From: Methylobacillus methanolivorans
Lineage (GTDB): Bacteria > Pseudomonadota > Gammaproteobacteria > Burkholderiales > Methylophilaceae
Reading direction: 5' to 3'
Length of the DNA stretch: 64,000 bases
Assembly: GCF_044751345.1 (NCBI RefSeq)
Contig: NZ_JBIWXY010000002.1
Coordinates: 1 to 64,000, forward strand
Positions 37,833-45,157 of the stretch are shown one piece after another. How positions within the stretch are numbered: the first letter of the stretch is position 1; each line of letters starts with the position of its first letter. The translations under genes and the position numbers were made by a program. The notes beneath the pieces are model-generated. The model was given only the letters and a program-made list of their open reading frames with translations. It ran no database searches and had not been told where the DNA came from.

Positions 37833-39182
37833 ATGTTTGATAAAGTCCTCATTGCCAATCGAGGGGAAATCGCCCTGCGCATTCAACGCGCTTGCCGCGA
37901 ACTCGGTATCAAGACGGTTGCGGTGCATTCCGAAGCCGACCGTGAAGCCAAGTACGTCAAGCTCGCTGATGAATCTGTCTGCATCGGCCCTGCTCCCTCT
38001 GGCCAAAGTTACCTGAATATTCCTGCCGTCATCAGTGCGGCAGAAGTCACCGATGCTGAAGCTATCCACCCTGGTTATGGCTTCCTCTCGGAAAACGCTG
38101 ATTTTGCCGAGCGTGTCGAGCAAAGCGGCTTTACCTTTATCGGTCCACGTGCTGAGACTATCCGCCTCATGGGCGATAAAGTCAGCGCCAAGGACACCAT
38201 GAAGGCAGCTGGCGTACCTTGCGTGCCAGGCTCAGATGGAGCACTCACCGATGATGCCGATGACAACCTGCGCATTGCCAAAGGCATAGGCTACCCGGTC
38301 ATCATCAAGGCCGCTGGCGGTGGTGGCGGTCGCGGCATGCGCGTGGTGCATACCGAAGCCGCATTGCTGAATGCCATCAGCATGACCAAGGCCGAGGCCC
38401 AAGCCGCTTTTGGCAACCCCATGGTTTACATGGAAAAGTTTCTTGAACAACCTCGCCATATTGAGATCCAGGTACTGGCTGATCAGCATGGCAATGCTAT
38501 TTACCTGGGTGAACGCGATTGCTCCATGCAGCGCCGTCACCAAAAAGTGCTGGAAGAAGCCCCCGCACCCGGCATTAGCCTGGCCTTGCGCGAAAAAATC
38601 GGCACGGCATGTGCCGAGGCCTGCAAACGTATCAACTATCGTGGCGCCGGTACTTTCGAGTTCCTCTACGAAAATGGCGAGTTCTACTTTATTGAGATGA
38701 ACACCCGCGTGCAGGTAGAGCACCCCGTCACTGAAATGGTGACAGGCATCGATATCGTGCAACAACAGATCCTGATTGCGGCTAACGAAAAACTCAATAT
38801 CAAGCAGAAAGACGTCAAGCTGGCTGGGCATTCCATTGAGTGTCGTATCAATGCCGAAGACCCGTTCAACTTCGTGCCTTCTCCAGGCCGCATCACCACA
38901 TTCCACATGCCTGGTGGCCCTGGTATCCGTGTTGATACACATGCCTATCAAGGCTATATGGTACCGCCCAACTATGATTCCATGATCGGCAAGCTGATTG
39001 CCTATGGCGATACACGTGAGCAAGCGATTGCCCGCATGCAGATCGCCCTGTCGGAAATGGTGGTTGAGGGCATCAAGACCAATGTCGCCTTGCACAAGGA
39101 ATTGCTCGCGGACGCGGCCTTCCATCAAGGTGGCACCAGCATCCACTACCTGGAACACAAACTAGGCATTGCAAGCAAGTAA
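37833..39182 (+). CDS. accC: Biotin carboxylase of acetyl-CoA carboxylase
   Basis: 449 residues, ATP-grasp enzyme that carboxylates the biotin on AccB. KVLIANRGEIALRIQRACRE start, the glycine-rich ATP loop AAGGGGGRGMRVV (near 162), RDCSMQRRHQKVLEEAPAP and EMNTRVQVEHPVTE are intact. The stop shares a base with the prmA start. Confidence 0.98.
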   Translation: MFDKVLIANRGEIALRIQRACRELGIKTVAVHSEADREAKYVKLADESVCIGPAPSGQSYLNIPAVISAAEVTDAEAIHPGYGFLSENADFAERVEQSGFTFIGPRAETIRLMGDKVSAKDTMKAAGVPCVPGSDGALTDDADDNLRIAKGIGYPVIIKAAGGGGGRGMRVVHTEAALLNAISMTKAEAQAAFGNPMVYMEKFLEQPRHIEIQVLADQHGNAIYLGERDCSMQRRHQKVLEEAPAPGISLALREKIGTACAEACKRINYRGAGTFEFLYENGEFYFIEMNTRVQVEHPVTEMVTGIDIVQQQILIAANEKLNIKQKDVKLAGHSIECRINAEDPFNFVPSPGRITTFHMPGGPGIRVDTHAYQGYMVPPNYDSMIGKLIAYGDTREQAIARMQIALSEMVVEGIKTNVALHKELLADAAFHQGGTSIHYLEHKLGIASK

Positions 39183-40069
39183 TGGGCTGGATTTCACTCA
39201 AAATCGAGGCTCAGGACAATAACGCCGAGCTCTTGAGCGATAGCCTGATGGAGCTTGGCGCCCTCTCTGCCAGCATTGAGGACGCCAACGCGGAAACCCC
39301 GGACGAGCAACCTATCTTCGGCGAGCCCGGTGATCCACCGCCTGGCATCTGGCAACAAAATGTTGTCAGTGCATTGCTGGAGGAAGACGCCGACGTGGCT
39401 GCGCTATTACAGGAGCTCAGTGCCGCGACGGGTATTGCGGATTTCCGTTATAGCACCGAAACCATCGCTGAACAGGATTGGGTGCGTGCGACACAATCCC
39501 AGTTTGAGCCTATCCGTATCCGCGATGATCTCTGGATCGTTCCTTCTTGGCACGATGCACCCAATCCCGATGCACTCAATATCGTGCTGGACCCAGGTTT
39601 GGCCTTTGGTACCGGCAGCCACCCGACCACGCACTTGTGCCTGAGCTGGCTTTCCGACACCGTCACACCTGATATCAGCGTGCTTGATTATGGCTGCGGC
39701 TCGGGCATCCTGGCGATTGCTGCGCGCAAGCTAGGCGCTGGCAAGGTCATCGGCGTAGATATTGATGCCCAGGCCATTCAGTCCAGCGTCTATAACGCCG
39801 AGCAAAACCAGACGGATGCCAGCTTCTATCTCGCCAATGATTTGCCTAGCGGGCAGTTTGACATGGTAGTCGCCAATATCCTCTCCAGCGCGTTATCGGT
39901 ACTAGCACCAGCATTGGCGCGCTCCACCAGCCCAAGTGGCAAGATCGCGCTGTCAGGCATCCTGCGTGAACAAGCTGAACAGGTTAGCGCCATTTACCAG
40001 GAATGGTTCGACATGAACCCACCGACATTCATGGATAGCTGGGTGTTGCTCACGGGAAGCAGAAGGTGA
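39182..40069 (+). CDS. prmA: Ribosomal protein L11 methyltransferase
   Basis: SAM-dependent trimethylation of ribosomal protein L11. 295 residues; the substrate-binding N-terminal domain, then DPGLAFGTGSHPTT (near 137), SAM motif VLDYGCGSGILAIAA (near 165) and VVANILSS (near 231). Co-transcribed with accBC, overlapping by 1 base, as in many proteobacteria. Confidence 0.97.
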   Translation: MGWISLKIEAQDNNAELLSDSLMELGALSASIEDANAETPDEQPIFGEPGDPPPGIWQQNVVSALLEEDADVAALLQELSAATGIADFRYSTETIAEQDWVRATQSQFEPIRIRDDLWIVPSWHDAPNPDALNIVLDPGLAFGTGSHPTTHLCLSWLSDTVTPDISVLDYGCGSGILAIAARKLGAGKVIGVDIDAQAIQSSVYNAEQNQTDASFYLANDLPSGQFDMVVANILSSALSVLAPALARSTSPSGKIALSGILREQAEQVSAIYQEWFDMNPPTFMDSWVLLTGSRR

Positions 40070-40078
40070 CCTACTGAT

Positions 40079-41116
40079 ATGCAGCTAGTGACCTCCTGCC
40101 CAGCGTGCGACACCCGATTCCACGTCAAGCCGGAACAACTGGCAGCCCATGCTGGCGACCTGCGCTGCGGTCAATGTCAGCATGTCTTCAACGCAGGCGC
40201 CAGGCTTTATGAAGTCCTGCCACCACAAAGCCTGGTTCCACTCCCTGAGCACCAGATCACAAACGATGTGGTTATTGCGCCAGACGAATCGTCTAGTGAA
40301 ACTTTCGATGCAGTCGCTCCCCCGCACGCAGGGACTATTCAGGACGATAGCGCATTCGTCGTTGACTCAACAGCAGAAAGCACTCCTCCACCTGCATCCG
40401 CCGATGATGCTGATGCAATTGCCGATATTGATGCCGCCCTGGCAAGGATCTTGGATATCAATCAGGGAGAGTCTGTAGATACCGAGGCGGAAGCCTACCC
40501 GGTCTTGGCTGTTGATACCGACACAGACGACCAACCTCTGGCTCTGCCAGAGGCAAATATTGCGGAAGAACCAGAAACACCAATAGAGCCGCCCGTCACC
40601 AGTAGCTTCCTTGCACCGGAGCAACCCAGTCGTAAACGTCGCTTTTCTCCCTGGCTTACCATCCCGCTGAGCCTGCTGCTTGTGTTCATGCTACTCGCCC
40701 AGGCCGCCTATCTCTTCCGCAGCCAGATCGCGGGTTATTGGCCAGCCAGCAGACCCGCGCTCAGCGCTACCTGCCAATGGCTAGGATGCACAGTGCCTTT
40801 GCCACGTAATGCTGAATTACTCGCCCTGGACGACTCTGACCTACAAGAAGATTTTGAGCATCCAGATGTCATCCAGCTCGCGACCAAACTACTCAATAAT
40901 GCCAGCTATACGCAAGCCTACCCCATGCTGGAATTGACACTGACCGATGAAGACGACAAGCCCAAGCTGCGCCGTATCTTCGCACCCGAGGAATACCTAC
41001 CCGCAGGTACCGATCTTCAGGCCGGCTTGCCTGCTGGCGAGGAAATCCAGATCAATCTGGCATTTTCCACCAGCGGCGAAACTGTGTCAGGCTATCGCGT
41101 ATTCGTTACCTACTAG
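40079..41116 (+). CDS. Zinc-ribbon, DUF3426 membrane protein
   Basis: 345 residues. N-terminal zinc ribbon with CPAC (8-11) and CGQC (31-34) of the MJ0042 type, a long acidic linker (about 50-185), one membrane segment at about 198-217, and a C-terminal DUF3426 domain, presumably periplasmic. This gene follows prmA across betaproteobacteria. Function unknown; the layout suggests a cytosolic sensor or scaffold linked through the membrane. Confidence 0.88.
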   Translation: MQLVTSCPACDTRFHVKPEQLAAHAGDLRCGQCQHVFNAGARLYEVLPPQSLVPLPEHQITNDVVIAPDESSSETFDAVAPPHAGTIQDDSAFVVDSTAESTPPPASADDADAIADIDAALARILDINQGESVDTEAEAYPVLAVDTDTDDQPLALPEANIAEEPETPIEPPVTSSFLAPEQPSRKRRFSPWLTIPLSLLLVFMLLAQAAYLFRSQIAGYWPASRPALSATCQWLGCTVPLPRNAELLALDDSDLQEDFEHPDVIQLATKLLNNASYTQAYPMLELTLTDEDDKPKLRRIFAPEEYLPAGTDLQAGLPAGEEIQINLAFSTSGETVSGYRVFVTY

Positions 41117-41294
41117 CTACAAACCGCTGACCACAACAATATAGTCTTACACCACTCTAATGAAAATCATGAGCCACAGATCATGATGCTACGCATGGCA
41201 TTCCCAATCTTGATCTATATGATGTGAATCATGGATTGCGCGGTTAAGAGTGATTACCACGCACCCTCTACCCCAACCTTAAAGGAGATTCATC

Positions 41295-41366
41295 ATGTGG
41301 ACCAAGCCAGAAGTGACTGAAATGCGTTTTGGTTTTGAAGTAACCATGTACGTTTGCAACCGTTAA
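41295..41366 (+). CDS. pqqA: PQQ precursor peptide PqqA (solitary)
   Basis: 23 codons, preceded by AAAGGAGA 7 bases upstream. The peptide starts MWTKPEVTEMRFGFEVTMY and ends CNR. Glu15 and Tyr19, the two residues that PqqE joins to build pyrroloquinoline quinone, are present in the ExxxY spacing. No pqqB, C, D or E lies within the window. It has its own 178-bp leader and a terminator, so it is a stand-alone unit; extra pqqA copies are known in PQQ-rich methylotrophs. Confidence 0.93.
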   Translation: MWTKPEVTEMRFGFEVTMYVCNR

Positions 41367-41392
41367 GCATTTGTTGCTCATCTCCGTACGTA

Positions 41393-41427
41393 AAAGGGGC
41401 CGCCAGGCCCCTTTCGCTTTTTCTTTC
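41393..41427. terminator. Terminator, pqqA/oxyR-like gene
   Basis: AAAGGGGCC (41393-41401) and GGCCCCTTT (41406-41414) around loop GCCA, followed by a T-rich stretch. It lies between the convergent pqqA and LysR genes. Confidence 0.88.
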
Positions 41428-41435
41428 AACGCCGT

Positions 41436-42347
41436 TTACTCTACCTCTACGATTGCTTGCAAACACGGTGACTTGAGCGCCCGTATCGCCTGTACCAAAC
41501 ATGCAATCGCTTTTTCCCGCGTGTAACCCTTGCGCCAAGCCAACGCCATGCGCCTTGTGGGAACAGGGTGAGTAAATGGAATTGTCTTGATCAGTGGGTT
41601 TTGGTAGCGCTCTACCGCGGCGCTACAAGGCAACACAGTAATGCCCAGATTGGAAGCCACCATATTACGGATCGTTTCCAGCGAGTTCCCCTGCAACACC
41701 TCGCCATGACGGGAAAGCTCCGGGCAGGCCAGTACCACTTGGTTGCTAAAACAATGTCCACTATTCAGTAACAGCACCTTTTCATCAGCCAACTCTTCGG
41801 CATGAATCTCCTTGCGATCAGCCCAAGGATGAATATCTGGCACCGCCACTACAAAACTCTCGTCATACAAAGGTTCGCAACGTATGCCAGGTACATCAAA
41901 TGGCAAGGCGATGATGGCAGCATCAATCACACGATTGCGTAACTGGGTTTCCAGATTAGCCGTCAGGTTTTCCTCTACTTCCAAGGGCATGTCTGGGGCC
42001 AATTGACGCAAGGCGGGGATAATCTCAGGCAACAGATAAGGGCCAGTAGAATAAATCACACCCAGCTTGAAAGGGCCCGCTAACTGATTATTGCCCATAC
42101 GCGCGATTTCCTTGATGCGGTTGGACTCCTCCAGAGTGCGGCTTGCCTGCGCAATAATCTGCTCTCCAATCGGCGTCATCGCTACATCCTTGTGACTACG
42201 CTCAAAAAGCGTCACGCCCAGCTCTTCTTCCAGCTTTTTCACCGCCAAGCTCAGCGCTGGCTGGCTGACAAAGCATTTTTCTGCTGCGCGGCGAAAATTA
42301 CGCTCGCGTGCCACGGCAACAATAAATTTAAGTTCACTGAGTGTCAT
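41436..42347 (-). CDS. oxyR: OxyR-type LysR transcription regulator
   Basis: 303 residues. N-terminal winged helix-turn-helix (FRRAAEKCFVSQPALSLAVKKLEEELG). The effector domain has NSGHCFSNQVVLAC, i.e. two cysteines nine residues apart in the GHC context, the position of the peroxide-sensing Cys199/Cys208 pair of OxyR. So it is probably a hydrogen-peroxide sensor. No catalase or ahpC gene is adjacent; its neighbours are pqqA (convergent) and a divergent HPP-CBS gene across a very AT-rich 147-bp gap. Confidence 0.88.
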   Translation of the reverse strand: MTLSELKFIVAVARERNFRRAAEKCFVSQPALSLAVKKLEEELGVTLFERSHKDVAMTPIGEQIIAQASRTLEESNRIKEIARMGNNQLAGPFKLGVIYSTGPYLLPEIIPALRQLAPDMPLEVEENLTANLETQLRNRVIDAAIIALPFDVPGIRCEPLYDESFVVAVPDIHPWADRKEIHAEELADEKVLLLNSGHCFSNQVVLACPELSRHGEVLQGNSLETIRNMVASNLGITVLPCSAAVERYQNPLIKTIPFTHPVPTRRMALAWRKGYTREKAIACLVQAIRALKSPCLQAIVEVE

Positions 42348-42494
42348 ATTGGGTAATGATAACTAATATCAATCAAATGATATATATTAATAAGCAGTAA
42401 ATATATCTTATCAAAAAAACCCATATTTCCAAGCATCGCCAAGGGTAGGCATTGATGATAGATTGCACCCTTTGCAAATATTAAGGTGTCGCCT

Positions 42495-43670
42495 GTGTCT
42501 GGGGTACTGAATTGGTTCAAGGGCTGGAGGCCACAGCAAAGCCCGGTCAATCACCAAGAGAAATTACGCGCCTGCCTGGGTGCCTTGCTTGGCATCCTGA
42601 TCAGTGGGCTCGTCAGCGCCTGGTTACTGGGCGTAGAAAGCCTGCCCTTCCTGATTGCGCCATTAGGCGCTTCCGCAGTGCTACTCTACGCCGTGCCTGC
42701 CAGCCCACTGGCACAGCCATGGTCCATCATGGGGGGCAATATGGTGTCGGCCCTCGTCGGCGTGCTCTGCCTGCACTGGATTGCCAGCATCCCTGTAGCC
42801 GCTGCGATTGCCGTCGCACTATCCATCGGCCTCATGTTTGCATTACGCTGCCTACACCCGCCCGGCGGCGCCGTGGCATTGACCGCAGTGTTATCCGGCT
42901 CGTTGGCGCTGGAGCACAGCACTTATTTCTTGGCACTGGTCGCGATCAACTCGGGGCTTTTACTCTTGGTGGCTTTGCTTTACAACAATGCAACCAAACG
43001 CCGCTACCCCCACCAGGCCAGAGCTGAAGCACACCTGCATAAAACCCATGACATTAGCCCGGGGCACCGGGTTGGGTTCACCACTGCCGATCTTGATGCT
43101 GTCCTCAAGGAATACAATCAGGTACTGGATGTTGCACGGGACGATCTGGAAAATCTTTTCCTGCAAACCGAGATGCAGGCATATAAGCGCCGCTTTGGAG
43201 CGATCACCTGTGGCGATATCATGTCGCGCGATGTCGTCAGCGTGGAATACGGCACACTACTGGAAGAAGCGTGGCCCTTATTGCTCAACCATCACATCAA
43301 GGCATTACCTGTTGTTGACCGCGCACAACGTGTTATCGGCATCGTCACGCGCTTTGATTTTCTCAAGCACGCCAATCTAGATGCTTATCCAGGCCTGGAA
43401 GAAAAATTGCGGAAGTTTGTACGACGTACCTTCCGGGTAGAAACCGATCACCCGGAAGTGGTCGGCCAAATCATGACCAGCAAGGTGCTTACCACCAGCA
43501 CAGATACCCATATCGTACAGTTGGTACCCTTGCTGTCTGAACATGGGATTCACCATGTTCCGGTGCTGGATCACGAACGCCGCTTGGTGGGCATCGTGAC
43601 CCAAACCGATTTAATCGCCGCACTCTATCGGGGACGGCTGGAAGAAACCGGCAACCAGACTGCCGGTTAA
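42495..43670 (+). CDS. HPP family membrane protein with CBS domains
   Basis: About 391 residues. N-terminal HPP-family membrane domain with four to five segments (about 25-155) and the CLHPPGGAVAL motif, then two CBS domains (about 240-300 and 325-385). HPP proteins have been linked to nitrite transport in plastids and cyanobacteria; CBS pairs bind adenosine nucleotides. Start: GTG 42495 has AAGG 8 bases before it, while the more upstream GTG 42486 overlaps that site. Divergent from oxyR. Confidence 0.85.
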   Translation: MSGVLNWFKGWRPQQSPVNHQEKLRACLGALLGILISGLVSAWLLGVESLPFLIAPLGASAVLLYAVPASPLAQPWSIMGGNMVSALVGVLCLHWIASIPVAAAIAVALSIGLMFALRCLHPPGGAVALTAVLSGSLALEHSTYFLALVAINSGLLLLVALLYNNATKRRYPHQARAEAHLHKTHDISPGHRVGFTTADLDAVLKEYNQVLDVARDDLENLFLQTEMQAYKRRFGAITCGDIMSRDVVSVEYGTLLEEAWPLLLNHHIKALPVVDRAQRVIGIVTRFDFLKHANLDAYPGLEEKLRKFVRRTFRVETDHPEVVGQIMTSKVLTTSTDTHIVQLVPLLSEHGIHHVPVLDHERRLVGIVTQTDLIAALYRGRLEETGNQTAG

Positions 43671-43675
43671 CACGC

Positions 43676-44917
43676 TCAAGCATTTTGCACTATCGGACGC
43701 AAGGCCTGAAAATCGGCCCCACTTGGGTTTTGGAATACACGTAGGCCAAATTCGGGCAGTATCGCGAGCAGATGATCGAAAAGATCAGATTGGATCGCTT
43801 CGTACTGCACCCAAGCTGTCGTATTGGTAAAGCACCAGATTTCCAGCGGAATACCTTCTGCTGACAGGTTCTGCTGGCGTACCACCATCGTCATGCCCTG
43901 ATGCAACCTGGGGTTATGCTTGAGATATTGCTCCACATACGCACGGAAGGTGCCGATATTGGTGACGCGGCGAGTATTGATCGGCTGCTTGCCCTTCTCA
44001 CCCAATGCCTTGTTCCACTCCTCCAACTCATCCTGCTTTTTCTTCAGGTAGTCATCCAACAGGCTGAATTCCTGAAGATGTTCCAACTCTTCTGGCGTCA
44101 GGAAGTGGATGCTGTTCTGGTCGATGAAGATACTGCGCTTGATGCGGCGACCACCAGACTCGAACATCCCACGCCAATTCTTGAATGAATCAGTGATGAA
44201 ACGCTTAGTCGGGATGGTCGTAATGGTCTTGTCCCAGTTCTGCACCTTGACCGTATGCAACGCAATGTCGATCACATCGCCATCAGCGTTCAATTGCGGC
44301 ATTTCCACCCAATCTCCCACACGGATAATGTCATTGGAGCTGATCTGCACACTCGCCACCAGCGAGAGCAAGGTATCCTGGAAAATCAACATGAGCACCG
44401 CCGCCATGGCGCCAATACCAGACAACAGAATCACTGGGGAACGATCCATCAGCGTTGCCACTACCAAGATAGCCGCCAAGATGTAAATCACCAGCTTCAC
44501 CACCTGCACGTAACCCTTAATCGGCTTGCGGTGTGCATCAGGCCGCTGCTGCCACACATCATTGATCACATCCAGCGCACCTGCAATCGCCAAACCTATC
44601 GTCAGCACGATAAAGCCATGCGCCACATTGCGCACCACCGTGACCACGGCCTCTGGCAACTCAGGAATCCAGGCAATGCCTACTGAAATAATCAAGGCAG
44701 GCACAATATTTGAAAGCCTTGCCACTACGCGGTTTCGCGCAATCGCCTGCCCCACAGTGGCTGAACGTAAAATCTTGTGCAAACCGCGCACCAAGATATG
44801 CTTGACCACCCAGTTGGCGATCCATGCCCCCAACAACAAGAGTGTGACACACACCAAGCTGAACACTTCGCGATGGCCCTGCAGCCATGCCAATACACCA
44901 TTCCAATCTTCTGTCAT
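43676..44917 (-). CDS. MscS family mechanosensitive ion channel
   Basis: 413 residues, inner-membrane channel that opens on hypo-osmotic stress. About five membrane segments in the first 190 residues, the pore helix and beta domain region near 170-255 (QDTLLSLVASVQISSNDIIRVGDWVEM), and a long cytoplasmic part with an insertion, as in E. coli YbdG (MscM). Convergent with the HPP-CBS gene, only 5 bases apart. Confidence 0.92.
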   Translation of the reverse strand: MTEDWNGVLAWLQGHREVFSLVCVTLLLLGAWIANWVVKHILVRGLHKILRSATVGQAIARNRVVARLSNIVPALIISVGIAWIPELPEAVVTVVRNVAHGFIVLTIGLAIAGALDVINDVWQQRPDAHRKPIKGYVQVVKLVIYILAAILVVATLMDRSPVILLSGIGAMAAVLMLIFQDTLLSLVASVQISSNDIIRVGDWVEMPQLNADGDVIDIALHTVKVQNWDKTITTIPTKRFITDSFKNWRGMFESGGRRIKRSIFIDQNSIHFLTPEELEHLQEFSLLDDYLKKKQDELEEWNKALGEKGKQPINTRRVTNIGTFRAYVEQYLKHNPRLHQGMTMVVRQQNLSAEGIPLEIWCFTNTTAWVQYEAIQSDLFDHLLAILPEFGLRVFQNPSGADFQALRPIVQNA

Positions 44918-45117
44918 TTTTTATCTTTCCTACCTGTTACAACACGTGTGACTGAAGCATAGCCAGCCACGTCGGAGGTTCCCGCAACACAAAAGCAAAA
45001 GCGCCAACAGCCTTGCACAGCAAGGATTGGCAGCCAATGGATGAGTTAGGGAACAGCCTGTTAGTACGCAGGAGATTGGATAGGTTCAGAAAAATATGGA
45101 CTCTCTTCATTCAACAC

Positions 45118-45140
45118 GGTGCCGGACTTGAACCGGCACC
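45118..45140. other. Hairpin resembling a tRNA T-arm
   Basis: GGTGCCGG and CCGGCACC (8 pairs) enclose, on the minus strand, the 7-base loop TTCAAGT. It is 18 bases past the end of the TonB-receptor gene, so it may be its terminator (no T-run follows). The loop and inner stem equal a tRNA-Leu T-arm; no rest of a tRNA is visible. Confidence 0.4.
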
Positions 45141-45157
45141 TGTATTTCGAACCGTCG

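Noticed and set aside
38232..39158. Long antisense ORF (about 308 codons) in accC
   Set aside because: A shadow frame of the highly conserved biotin carboxylase; no ribosome site, low-complexity His/Phe-rich translation.
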